A stretch of DNA of 64,000 nucleotides from Pontibacter qinzhouensis (GTDB lineage Bacteria > Bacteroidota > Bacteroidia > Cytophagales > Hymenobacteraceae). Under the pieces are notes generated by a model, which was not told the DNA's origin, ran no database searches, and was given only the letters and a program-made list of their open reading frames with translations. The position numbers were made by a program, and so were the translations under genes. Positions 1 through 8,304 of the stretch are shown here, in pieces (the first letter of the stretch is position 1; each line of letters starts with the position of its first letter). The stretch is taken from contig NZ_VRTY01000012.1 of NCBI RefSeq assembly GCF_008017455.1, positions 1 to 64,000 on the forward strand. The letters are read 5' to 3'.

Positions 1-1
1 A

Positions 2-121
2 CTAACGCCAGAGCAGAATGAAAAACTACAGTTAACCCGCCAAGAGGAACAGCGTCAGAAAATGGCGTATGCGGAAGAGAAACTTTACAGAAGTGTACAA
101 GACATGGAACTGAATTTCTAA
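2..121 (+). CDS. C-terminal end of an unrecognised protein (partial)
   Basis: An open frame enters from the left edge and ends at TAA 119-121, giving 39 residues starting LTPEQNEKLQ and ending in SVQDMELNF. It is rich in Gln, Glu, Lys and Arg with no hydrophobic segment, so this end looks like a charged helix. LTPEQ-type helices occur in Spy/CpxP-like periplasmic proteins and in many others, so no function is assigned. A 200-base gap follows before the next gene. That this is a real gene end is inferred from its position, codon content and the absence of another candidate. Confidence 0.45.
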   Translation, partial: LTPEQNEKLQLTRQEEQRQKMAYAEEKLYRSVQDMELNF

Positions 122-322
122 TCCAGCGTGCCTGTTAAATAGGAATTTGGGTAGACGTTTCCCTTAAGAGATCATCTGAAGTTACCCAACTTGATCCTGA
201 TACCAGTATCACATCAGGGAGATTGAATCTACACTGCATGCGCCTGCTTGTAATACCATTTGCATTGCAGGAAGAAGATTTTACATGAAGCCAATTCTGA
301 AGTAACTAAATAAGTCATTTTT

Positions 323-3300
323 ATGAAAAAATATTTATACTCATTTATGAGAGTGGCATTGCTATGCCCTTTCCTTTTGATGCTGTCCAGCCATCTACTG
401 GCTCAAACGACTGTCACCATTGGCCCAGGAGCCGATTGGACAGATGTTATGCTTTACAGAAACAACTCGAACACTAGTATCGCCAATACGAATTACTATA
501 ACCAAGCAAGGAACCTAGCCAGCGCCTGGACTGTTAATGGGCAACAAACCTTCTGGAGAACCCTATTCAAGTTCAATCTCAGCAATATTCCCAGTGGGTC
601 TACAATTACAAGTGCAACCTTGTATCTCTATAGCGATCCCACGGCCACAGGTAACTCAGGCACGACCAACAATCAGTTAAGCGGCTCTAATGCCATTTAT
701 TTTGAGAAGGTCGTCTCTAACTGGGGAGAGACTTCCGTTACCTGGAATAATCAGCCGGGAACCACAACCAGCGGGAGAATCTGGCAAGGCCCTTCTACCT
801 CAACCACAGAAAATATACAAGTCAACGTCACATCCTTTGTGCAAGATTGGGTGAACGCTCCCTCCACAAACTACGGCATGCGGATGGCGCTGGAGAATGA
901 GGTGCATTTCAGGGGACGGTCTTACGGCAGTGAGGAACATACCAATACCACTATTCGCCCTAAACTTGTCGTTACCTATACTTCCCCTTCCGGGCTGACG
1001 TTCACGCAGGAGACAGATCAACTGTTCCAACACCTGAACAAAACCCCCATTACTACCGGCATACTCTACGACCGCGTAGTTCCCTTTACACGCCTTGACC
1101 TGTTCGGACAGCCGCTACAGCTCAACACCGCTGATAGAGAATATTTCAGGCAGGCATATTCAGAACTACGAGGGGCTACTTATGGTACCTCTTCCCTGCT
1201 GTCAACAGAAGCAGTAGATCAGAAAATCCGAGAGTCGCTAAATTCCGGCACCGTGCCAATCGGCCTGATCGCCTATAAATTCAATCAGATAGACACCATG
1301 TCTATCCAGCATAATTTGCTCTATCAGAGCAACGGCCTCTTGTACGACTCAAACCCACGCAGCCGCTCCCCTTATTGGGAGAAGAAAGCTGTTGTATTGG
1401 CTGCTTTAACAGGCTCTGTCAAAGCGGGAGTAGTGAATTTCAGAATTTCTCCGGATCTGGTGGCAAATAACCTGGGGTTAGGAATAAACTATGTGCAGAT
1501 AGATTTCGGTAATGGGGCGGTTAATTATTCGGTAGGGCAGCAGTTCAGCGTCTCGCTTACCACCGGGGGCGTACGCACGATAAGGTATACGGTCTACTTT
1601 AACAACAACACCCAGGTCACTACTTATTCTACTTTGACTGTTGCGTCTAGCAGTGCTGCAACTATGGCAGAGAATGCTCCATGTGGTGAAGCTGCTAGAC
1701 CAATTGAATCAGACATACCTTTTAGAGGGTATGACGAATCAGTGGCAATTCGTGGTGTAGGGGATCTTACTTATTACTACAAGGACTGTAATACAGAAGT
1801 TTTAAATAAACCCGTTATCATACTGGATGGGTTTGATCCAGGCGATGATAGAAAAGGTATTGATATTTATGACGAAGATCTACTGTATGATAATAGAACT
1901 AAAAATTTCGGCAGAACTTTAAGGGATGCAGGCTATGATGTAATCATCTTAAACTTTCCTGAGAATAAATACATTCCTGCCGACAAGAGAAATGCGTATG
2001 GTGGCGCTGACTTCATTGAGCGCAGCGCTATGGTGCTGGTAAAACTGATAAGGGAAATTAACAAGGACCTGACTGACAAAGGCAGCACAGAACAGCTCAT
2101 CATCATGGGGCCTAGCATGGGTGGTTTAATCTCCCGGTACGCGCTGGCCTACATGGAGCAGATGAGCTCTCAAAATCCTGGTGATGCCACCTGGAATCAT
2201 AGGACAAAGCTCTGGATCTCTTTTGATTCGCCACATTTGGGCGCCAACATTCCAATCGGTGATCAGTACTTTCTTGATTATTTTGCAACTAAAGCTGATA
2301 ATGATGGAGCAAAGGATGGTAAGAAAAAGCTTGATACTCCTGCTGCCAGGCAAATGTTAGTACATCATTATTCTACGAACAGCCAAACTCCGCAGGCACA
2401 TGCTTTCAGACAAACTTTATTGAACAATTTCGTAAGTGTGGGCAATTACCCGAGCCAGCTACGCAAAATTGCCATTGCCAACGGCAGCCAAAACGGCATT
2501 CTGAATAACAGTCCTTGCCAAAAAGCTTTCACGATGGATGTAGCCACTGGAAGGGGCGCACCAGCCCGTACATTTTTGACTATTCTCTATCGTCCTTGGG
2601 TTGCTTTCGCGTCAGTAGCTACCTCTAAAGTGCATTTTACACCTAATTATGGTGGTATTTGTGAAGTCTTTGATGGAAGATTTCTTCTTAACTCATCCAC
2701 AAAATACGCGAGTTCTAACGGGGCTTCTGTTGGTTACGATACGGCTCCTGGTGGTACTTACAATACACAGGAACAACTTAGTGTGCAAGGTACAGGTAAG
2801 GACACCTGGATTAAGATGATGCATGCAAAGTTTTATAGCGTAGTTGCCACTCATTCCTTTATTCCGACAACCAGTGCATTGGCTTATAACAAGCCCAACC
2901 ACAATTTAGCTGAAAATTTAAGTGTCAAAAATCTGGTATGTACCGGAGAAACTCCCTTTAATGCCTACTATGCACCTGCAAATAATCAGGAGCATGTGGA
3001 ACTTACTGTTGCCAATGTAAACTTCGCCATAAACGAGATACTAGGGAATCTTACTCCCCCTACAGTAGTTTACAATGCCAGTATCCAAGGCCCTGGAAAC
3101 CTTTGCACCAATAGTACCTACCAGCTAGCCAATCTCCCAACCGGGGCAACCGTAACCTGGAGCGCCGGCGGCTCCATTGCCATAACGGGTTCCAATACAG
3201 CCAATCCGGTAAATGTAACCACAGCAGGTAACGGAGCAGGAGCGTTAACAGCTTCCATAACTTCTTCCTGCGGGTCAGGTACTGTAACGAGAAATATCAT

Positions 3301-3940
3301 CACCGGTCCACTCTCTCGGCAAACTGGCAACATTGTGTTGAACAACTATAATATAGGGCAAAGCAGCTCCAACTCCTATTATGTGCCTGATAATATCTGT
3401 ACCAACTCCTACTATCAAATGAATCTATCTTACTCAGATATATACGGTAATCAGTCGGGCCCCTATAGTTCTGATATATGGTTTGAGGTAGACGAGGGTA
3501 ACGGCTATGTTGTGAGCACACTGGGCAACAACAGCTTTGAGATTTCTGTGAATAACTCTTCTTTCATCGGAACCATACAGATACCTGTCCGGATAAGGAA
3601 CCAGTGTAACGTCTTCGGCGACCCGTTGTATGTGTATGTCTATTTCCAGCCTTGCTGGGGTCCTTACTCGTATGCGGTCTCTCCAAACCCTGCCGGAGAC
3701 GAAATCGTGGTTGCCTATCATCAGGGTGAAGAAGAAACTCTGATAGATGACGAAAAGGCAAAACCCTTTGAGGTAGTGCTCTACAACGACAAAGGCAAAG
3801 CGGTAAGCCAGGCCCAAAATGTGGGCAGGGCAAACAAACTTGTTCTCAATACTCGTAATCTGCCAAACGGCATGTACATACTGCACATTACAGACGAGGA
3901 AGAAACCATTAAAAAGCAGATTCTCATTAAACATGAGTAG
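323..3940 (+). CDS. Secreted DNRLRE / lipase-like alpha-beta hydrolase with type IX secretion C-terminal domain
   Basis: This 1205-residue exported protein has a signal peptide at residues 1-27 (ending in SSHLLAQ). Residues about 29-220 match the DNRLRE/CBM96-like beta-sandwich seen in large secreted proteins (pattern FNLSNIPSGSTITSATLYLY). Residues about 480-760 look like an alpha/beta hydrolase: the nucleophile elbow GPSMGG places Ser598, with a later Asp in ISFDSPHLG and a candidate His in VVATHSF. An Ig-like or PKD-like stretch follows (about 920-1090). The last 80 residues are a type A sorting domain (SPNPAGDEIVV, LPNGMYILHI, KKQILIKHE), so export by the Por system and surface anchoring or release are expected. 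The substrate is not evident; a lipase or esterase acting on an insoluble or polymeric substrate is an inference. It stands alone, with a strong terminator behind it. Confidence 0.82.
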   Translation: MKKYLYSFMRVALLCPFLLMLSSHLLAQTTVTIGPGADWTDVMLYRNNSNTSIANTNYYNQARNLASAWTVNGQQTFWRTLFKFNLSNIPSGSTITSATLYLYSDPTATGNSGTTNNQLSGSNAIYFEKVVSNWGETSVTWNNQPGTTTSGRIWQGPSTSTTENIQVNVTSFVQDWVNAPSTNYGMRMALENEVHFRGRSYGSEEHTNTTIRPKLVVTYTSPSGLTFTQETDQLFQHLNKTPITTGILYDRVVPFTRLDLFGQPLQLNTADREYFRQAYSELRGATYGTSSLLSTEAVDQKIRESLNSGTVPIGLIAYKFNQIDTMSIQHNLLYQSNGLLYDSNPRSRSPYWEKKAVVLAALTGSVKAGVVNFRISPDLVANNLGLGINYVQIDFGNGAVNYSVGQQFSVSLTTGGVRTIRYTVYFNNNTQVTTYSTLTVASSSAATMAENAPCGEAARPIESDIPFRGYDESVAIRGVGDLTYYYKDCNTEVLNKPVIILDGFDPGDDRKGIDIYDEDLLYDNRTKNFGRTLRDAGYDVIILNFPENKYIPADKRNAYGGADFIERSAMVLVKLIREINKDLTDKGSTEQLIIMGPSMGGLISRYALAYMEQMSSQNPGDATWNHRTKLWISFDSPHLGANIPIGDQYFLDYFATKADNDGAKDGKKKLDTPAARQMLVHHYSTNSQTPQAHAFRQTLLNNFVSVGNYPSQLRKIAIANGSQNGILNNSPCQKAFTMDVATGRGAPARTFLTILYRPWVAFASVATSKVHFTPNYGGICEVFDGRFLLNSSTKYASSNGASVGYDTAPGGTYNTQEQLSVQGTGKDTWIKMMHAKFYSVVATHSFIPTTSALAYNKPNHNLAENLSVKNLVCTGETPFNAYYAPANNQEHVELTVANVNFAINEILGNLTPPTVVYNASIQGPGNLCTNSTYQLANLPTGATVTWSAGGSIAITGSNTANPVNVTTAGNGAGALTASITSSCGSGTVTRNIITGPLSRQTGNIVLNNYNIGQSSSNSYYVPDNICTNSYYQMNLSYSDIYGNQSGPYSSDIWFEVDEGNGYVVSTLGNNSFEISVNNSSFIGTIQIPVRIRNQCNVFGDPLYVYVYFQPCWGPYSYAVSPNPAGDEIVVAYHQGEEETLIDDEKAKPFEVVLYNDKGKAVSQAQNVGRANKLVLNTRNLPNGMYILHITDEEETIKKQILIKHE

Positions 3941-3968
3941 TTGCTAAGCTTCTTAATCTGGTTATGTG

Positions 3969-4010
3969 GCAGCCGGCAAAAAAGTATATCAGCTTTTTCG
4001 CCGGCTGCTT
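3969..4010. terminator. Bidirectional intrinsic terminator between converging genes
   Basis: Arms GCAGCCGGC (3969-3977) and GCCGGCTGC (4000-4008) pair perfectly. They are extended inward by AAAAAG/CTTTTT past one mismatch and followed by a short T-rich tail. It lies between the secreted hydrolase gene (+) and the gene ending at 4066 (-), so it can serve both. Confidence 0.85.
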
Positions 4011-4065
4011 TGCTTTCTGATGCCTGTTGTATTTGTGCCCTGCTTTTACACTAATGCGGATGCGC

Positions 4066-4611
4066 CTAATCCACCTCAAATACATAAGGCAGCTGGAAAC
4101 TAAGCGGCTGGTTCCGGTGGTGGATCTGCTGCAGGAAATGATCTACTTCCGGTTTATACTCCAGGTGGTAATCTTCGTGCAGGTTTTTACGGATGAGCTG
4201 CGTTGTTTTGAGCAGCAGACGGGCCGTTGCCGTGAAAAAGCTTTTGTAGTAGCCTTCAAAGTGGCTGGTGTAATACTCAAAAATAAGGCGGAGGATGTGC
4301 AGGTGCAGGTCTGCCTCTCCTTTGGGATCTTTGGTGATACGTTTAAAACGGGCAATTTCTTTCACTGCTTTCCGTAAGGCTTTGTTACGGGCTTTGCTCA
4401 TGTTGCGGCCGCTGGCATTGTGCAGCAAATCGGTTATGGTTTCGGCCGACTGGTTATACACATCCTGCAGCGTAACCTCCTCTACCAGTTCATAGGTAAG
4501 CATATCGAACAGCTCAGCATCGCGGCGCGCGGCTTTCAGAATAACAGCTTCTTTTTCTTTGTCGCTTAACTGGCGCACAGCCAGCCGTAAGGCCGAAGAG
4601 ATAGCAGGCAT
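4066..4611 (-). CDS. Conserved hypothetical cytoplasmic protein
   Basis: This 181-residue protein begins MPAISSALRLAVRQLSDKEK and ends LPYVFEVD. It is largely helical and basic in the middle (KARNKALRKAVKEIARFKR), with no signal peptide or membrane segment. The sequence resembles an uncharacterised family I associate with Hymenobacteraceae genomes, with no known role. The frame stays open to 4746, but the extra 45 codons run through a 57-bp intergenic repeat element (4695-4752) and look non-coding, so the ATG at 4611 is chosen. It converges on the preceding gene and shares its terminator. Function unknown. Confidence 0.7.
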   Translation of the reverse strand: MPAISSALRLAVRQLSDKEKEAVILKAARRDAELFDMLTYELVEEVTLQDVYNQSAETITDLLHNASGRNMSKARNKALRKAVKEIARFKRITKDPKGEADLHLHILRLIFEYYTSHFEGYYKSFFTATARLLLKTTQLIRKNLHEDYHLEYKPEVDHFLQQIHHRNQPLSFQLPYVFEVD

Positions 4612-4694
4612 AATCAGGAGTAGTTTAGGTTTACTGTTGAAGCTGATACGCTTAAAAGGGTACAGCAGGTTCCGGTAGCTGGCAAGGCTTGGCA

Positions 4695-4752
4695 ACCCTT
4701 GACTAAAAATATGCGGTTTTACCTCCGGAAGGCCATTTTCATTCAAATAATT
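4695..4752 (-). repeat. 57-bp intergenic element, copy 1
   Basis: Read on the minus strand it starts AATTATTTGAATGAAAATGG, has the hairpin CCTTC-C-GGAGG, and ends GTCAAGGGT. It lies upstream of the gene starting at 4611, pointing toward it. A longer composite repeat adjoins its AATTATT end. Confidence 0.85.
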
Positions 4753-4870
4753 GCTTGTTGTTAGTTGTTGCTTGTTAAATGGTTAAACAGGTGATTTAAA
4801 GAGGGGAAGATTTGGAAATGGAGAAGGATAAATTTTGATTGATTGAATGAGAGGATGAGTGAATAAAAAA
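4753..4870 (-). repeat. Composite intergenic phrase beside element copy 1
   Basis: From the AATTATT end of the 57-bp element outward come, in order: a TTGTTGTTAGTTGTT-like stretch with TTAAATGGTT, then GAAGATTTGGAAATGGAGAAGG, then AAATTTTGATTGATTGAATG, GAGGATGAGTGAAT and an A run. The same order recurs beside the copies at 45436-45493 and 60697-60753. Confidence 0.6.
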
Positions 4871-5216
4871 CCCTCAATTCTTAACCCATACCTTTTAACT
4901 AATGAAGGTCTGGCGTCTAAAATCTATCAGAAGAGTAAAATGAATGAATCGACAAGACCTGGCAGTATGCGCAGCTTCGGTGGGTATCTGGGCAGTCGGA
5001 CGGTCAAAATCTTTCCTTGGTTTTTTAAAAAAGTAAATTATTTGTATTAAACTTTGTGGTAATCGTATAGAGGGGCATAAAAGTCAGTTTCATGGAATTA
5101 TACCTGTTCTATATTTGTTTTGTTGAATGGTCATTATCAGTCAAATACGTGTATAGTTATTTGCAAATGTTTTAGCCGGGCTTCATAAAATTTAAAATAA
5201 ATCGTAATTTCGTGTC

Positions 5217-5498
5217 ATGAATATTGGAACAGAAATTTTGCATCAGGAAGATGTAGCCGTTTTAGAAGAAACGACTGATTTCAGAAACCTGGTTGTCTAT
5301 AATGATGATGTGAATACCTTTGATCATGTAATTGAAACGCTGATCAGGGTGTGCGGCCACGATGCCGAGCAGGCTGAGCAGTGTACGCTCCTGATTCATT
5401 ATAAAGGGAAATGCACGGTGAAAGTAGGTGCTTACGAGGAACTCGAAGGCATGTGTACTGCCCTGCACGACAAAGACCTTTCTGCTAACATTGAATAA
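5217..5498 (+). CDS. clpS: ATP-dependent Clp protease adaptor ClpS
   Basis: This 93-residue protein carries the ClpS core: the NDDVNTFDHVI motif at residues about 28-38, the helix with CGHDAEQAEQC, the HYKGKCTVKVG strand and the EELEGMCTALHDKDL C-terminal helix. ClpS binds the N-domain of ClpA/ClpC and presents N-end-rule substrates for degradation in the cytoplasm. Length and motif order are normal for the family. The ATG lies only five bases after a -7-like TAATTTCG, so the mRNA may have almost no leader. recR follows after 15 bases, so the two are probably co-transcribed. Confidence 0.93.
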   Translation: MNIGTEILHQEDVAVLEETTDFRNLVVYNDDVNTFDHVIETLIRVCGHDAEQAEQCTLLIHYKGKCTVKVGAYEELEGMCTALHDKDLSANIE

Positions 5499-5513
5499 CA
5501 GGACGGAGGTTTA

Positions 5514-6122
5514 ATGAATTTCCCGTCGAAGCTGATTGAGGGCGCAGTAGAAGAATTAGCGAAGTTGCCCGGTGTTGGTCGTAAAACAGCCTTAAGGTTA
5601 GCACTTCATTTGTTAAAAGAAGAATCGGAGGAAACGTTTCAGTTGGCAGAAGCCCTCGTTAAAATGCGGGCAGAAATAAAACATTGCCAGCAGTGCCACA
5701 ACATCTCCGATACCGACATCTGCAGTATTTGCTCAAACCCACTGCGCGACCGTAGCCTGCTCTGTGTTGTAAGCGATATCCGCGATGTTATTGCCATCGA
5801 GAATACAGCTCAGTACAAAGGGCTGTACCATGTGTTGGGTGGTGTTATTTCTCCTATAGAGGGCATCGGGCCATCAGACCTGCACATAGAATCGCTGCTG
5901 GAGCGCCTGCCTAAATCGGAGGTAAAAGAAATAGTACTCGCCATTAGCCCGACCATGGAAGGCGATACCACCGGATTTTACCTTACACGCAAACTCCGCG
6001 ATGCCAATGTCCGCATCACCACAATTGCCAGAGGAGTACCCGTTGGTGGCGAACTGGAGTACACAGATGAAATTACGCTGGGCAGAAGCATTGTGGAAAG
6101 AACGAATTACGGGAAGGTGTAA
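5514..6122 (+). CDS. recR: Recombination mediator protein RecR
   Basis: RecR is a 202-residue DNA-binding clamp that works with RecF/RecO to load RecA at gaps. Visible features in order are a helix-hairpin-helix (LPGVGRKTALRLALHLL, residues 18-34), a four-cysteine zinc finger (CQQC ... CSIC, about 58-75), a Toprim domain (LCVVSDIRDVIAIE, about 80-175), and the C-terminal GVPVGGELEYTDEITLGRS motif. The ATG is preceded by GGAGG. It lies 15 bases after clpS and is followed by a strong terminator at 6241. Confidence 0.97.
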   Translation: MNFPSKLIEGAVEELAKLPGVGRKTALRLALHLLKEESEETFQLAEALVKMRAEIKHCQQCHNISDTDICSICSNPLRDRSLLCVVSDIRDVIAIENTAQYKGLYHVLGGVISPIEGIGPSDLHIESLLERLPKSEVKEIVLAISPTMEGDTTGFYLTRKLRDANVRITTIARGVPVGGELEYTDEITLGRSIVERTNYGKV

Positions 6123-6240
6123 CCAGTGTGGGTGTGGTTTTAAAAGCAAGATGTTATACCATCAGTCAGTTATTTTTAGTAGGACACAAATTTTCTGAAG
6201 CTTTTTTTACCAGTAAAACGTTTTTTAATGCTCTGCTTGG

Positions 6241-6274
6241 AAAAAGATACCTCTTTTCGTGGTATCTTTTTTTT
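6241..6274 (+). terminator. Intrinsic terminator after recR
   Basis: Perfect 10-base arms AAAAGATACC (6242-6251) and GGTATCTTTT (6261-6270) enclose a 9-base loop and run into eight T. It ends the clpS-recR unit. Confidence 0.88.
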
Positions 6275-6363
6275 ATTTTATATTCAGTTTAACTAATATG
6301 CGTTTGTAAATTAATTCATCCCGAACCATAAGTACTTGTTTTGTGGGAATATAACATTGTTGC

Positions 6364-7638
6364 ATGTCTAAGAAGCTATCCGTAATTATTGTGAGCTACA
6401 ATGTGCAGTACTTTTTGGAGCAAGCCTTGCGGTCGGTTCAAAAAGCACTGGCAGGTATTCCTTCAGAAATTTTTGTAGTTGATAACAACTCTAGCGACAG
6501 CTCTGTAGAAATGGTTGCCTCCAGGTTCCCGGAGGTGGTGCTCCTTGCAAACCAGGATAATGTTGGTTTCTCCAAAGCAAATAACCAGGCTATTGCGCTG
6601 GCAACCGGGCAGTATATACTGCTCCTGAACCCCGACACCGTAGTAGAGGAAGATACCTTTTACAAATGCCTGGAGTTTATGGATGCCAACCCCGAAGCCG
6701 GTGGCCTAGGCGTTAAAATGATAGATGGCACCGGCACATTTTTGCCAGAGTCGAAACGGGGGCTGCCAACGCCACTGGTAGCTTTCTCTAAAATTGCAGG
6801 TATATCGCGGCTCTTCCCAAGTTCAAAGCTGTTTGGCAGGTACCATTTAGGCTTTTTGTCGCCAGATGAAGTGCATGAGGTGGAGGTGCTTTCGGGCGCT
6901 TTTATGCTGATGCGCCACCGCACGTTAGAGCAGGTAGGCTTGCTCGACGAAAGCTTTTTTATGTATGGCGAAGATGTGGACCTCTCGTACCGCATTCTGT
7001 TAGGAGGCTACAAAAATTACTATTTTCCTTATACCACCATTATTCATTACAAAGGCGAGAGTACGCACAAAGGCAGCCTGAACTATGTGCTGGTTTTTTA
7101 TAAAGCCATGGCCATTTTTTACCAGAAGCATTTTTCAGGTTCAAATGCGGTGGTTTTCTCTAAGCTCATTTTAATTGCGATTTACGTGCGGGCTGCCTTG
7201 TCGGTGCTGGCGGTGTCGGTAAAAAAACTGTTCGGGTTTAGGTTAAGTAAAAAAGACACCAGCCATAAACTGCCGGCCAGTCGTATGGTATTGGTGGCCG
7301 GTCAGGAGCAGGAATATAAGCGGGCGCATGCTATTTTGCAGCTGGCAGGTCTCACTCAATTGCAGATAAACAGAATTTGCCCCTCGCAACTACACCCAGA
7401 ACAGTTACAGAAGGCACTGGAGCACCGCAAAGCCTGCGAAATTATCTTCTGTGGCAAAGATATGGCTTTTGCTGATATCATAAGTACTATGGAGCAATTG
7501 AGAGGAACTGGAATAGCTTGTAGCATTTTGCCTCCCCAGGCCGACTTTATTGTAGGCAGCTACTCCAAAGTTGACAGAGGCTACCATTATGCGCCTGCCA
7601 CAGCACCTGTTAAAATGCCGGAGGTGGTTAGTTGTTAA
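6364..7638 (+). CDS. Family 2 glycosyltransferase (rhamnosyltransferase-like)
   Basis: This 424-residue protein starts with a GT-A nucleotide-sugar fold: LSVIIVSYNVQYFLEQAL (residues 4-21), VVDNNSSDSS (about 38-47), NVGFSKANNQAI, and the metal-binding LLNPDTVV (DXD-like) near residue 93. FFMYGEDVDLSYRI near residue 200 carries the acidic ED signature of the GT2 family. About residues 250-300 include one or two hydrophobic segments, so it may sit at the inner face of the membrane. Homologues transfer sugars such as rhamnose to lipid-linked cell-surface glycans. Acceptor and sugar cannot be read from the sequence. It is a single-gene unit with two repeat elements behind it. Confidence 0.85.
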   Translation: MSKKLSVIIVSYNVQYFLEQALRSVQKALAGIPSEIFVVDNNSSDSSVEMVASRFPEVVLLANQDNVGFSKANNQAIALATGQYILLLNPDTVVEEDTFYKCLEFMDANPEAGGLGVKMIDGTGTFLPESKRGLPTPLVAFSKIAGISRLFPSSKLFGRYHLGFLSPDEVHEVEVLSGAFMLMRHRTLEQVGLLDESFFMYGEDVDLSYRILLGGYKNYYFPYTTIIHYKGESTHKGSLNYVLVFYKAMAIFYQKHFSGSNAVVFSKLILIAIYVRAALSVLAVSVKKLFGFRLSKKDTSHKLPASRMVLVAGQEQEYKRAHAILQLAGLTQLQINRICPSQLHPEQLQKALEHRKACEIIFCGKDMAFADIISTMEQLRGTGIACSILPPQADFIVGSYSKVDRGYHYAPATAPVKMPEVVSC

Positions 7639-7682
7639 GGTGTTTGCCGGTAAGGGGTTCAAGGTCGGTTAATTTCTTTCTC

Positions 7683-7739
7683 AATTATTCAAATAAAAAA
7701 GCCCTTCCAAAGCAAAAAAGCTCCCAAACCTCCAAGGGT
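7683..7739 (+). repeat. 57-bp intergenic element, copy 2
   Basis: Starts AATTATTCAAATAAAAAAGC and ends TCCAAGGGT. The hairpin is degenerate (CCTTCCAAAGC). It lies 44 bases after the glycosyltransferase stop, in the same orientation. Confidence 0.8.
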
Positions 7740-7872
7740 ACTGCTTAACGAATTGATGTTTGGCAGTCAGCAAACCAGGAAGTTAGCATAAAAATGCTAC
7801 CAGATAATTTTGGTATTCATTATGTAACTCTCAGCAGCGCTACTTGTAGTATAGCCAAATCTTCCTGAACCA

Positions 7873-7929
7873 GATTATTCAAATAATAATAGCCTCCAGA
7901 AGAAATTTTATCAAAATATTGCCAAGGGT
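7873..7929 (+). repeat. 57-bp intergenic element, copy 3
   Basis: Starts GATTATTCAAATAATAATAG, continues CCTCCAGAAG, and ends TTGCCAAGGGT. It is a direct repeat of copy 2, about 190 bases away. Confidence 0.8.
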
Positions 7930-8251
7930 ATATCCCACAGTTTTAACGTAGGCGCACCAGCCAGGGCAGTAGTAGCTATCGAAACGTTTGTAAATAAAAC
8001 ATGAACTTCTGTTTGTTCTTAAACGGCGGCTTAAAAGAACTCAGGCGCAAGTGGTTAGGGTGCTGAAAATCTTTGCCGGGCCGCCTGTAGCTGTGCACTC
8101 AGGAAATATTTCTTATCTGCAACTTGAAACCAATGCCTCACCTGATTCAAATTTTTTCAAGTTTTTGCGTTTTTCTTTTTAAAATCCATTGCTTCTTCAC
8201 AATTTACCCGCTTAAATGAAAAGACGCCCGGCAAAAGTGGCTGCTGCCAGG

Positions 8252-8283
8252 TTGGGAAGTCTGTTTTAGAATAAGTAACTTTG
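8252..8283 (+). promoter_or_regulatory. Bacteroidota-type promoter of the aminotransferase operon
   Basis: TTG at 8252-8254, 21 bases, then TAACTTTG at 8276-8283 match the primary sigma consensus of the phylum. The position shows that the in-frame TTG at 8281 is promoter, not start codon, and supports ATG 8305. Confidence 0.75.
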
Positions 8284-8304
8284 ACCTTTATTAATTTTAA
8301 CCTT

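Larger units (their letters stand above)
4612..5216. other. Gap: element copy 1, composite phrase and AT-rich DNA
   Basis: Beyond the two repeats listed inside it, 4870-5216 is AT-rich and I see no gene or structured RNA. The box TAATTTCG at 5205-5212 resembles a Bacteroidota -7 element (TAnnTTTG with one change) five bases before the clpS ATG. Confidence 0.6.
7639..8251. other. Long gap with two direct copies of the 57-bp element
   Basis: Apart from the two element copies and the promoter at its end, no open reading frame with coding character and no RNA gene is visible here. Confidence 0.6.

Noticed and set aside
4859-5050. 63-codon plus-strand frame in the gap before clpS
   Set aside because: It consists of AT-rich repeat phrases and lacks coding character.
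8281-8304. TTG start of the aminotransferase at 8281
   Set aside because: These bases are part of the -7 promoter box TAACTTTG, so they are not expected in the mRNA coding part.
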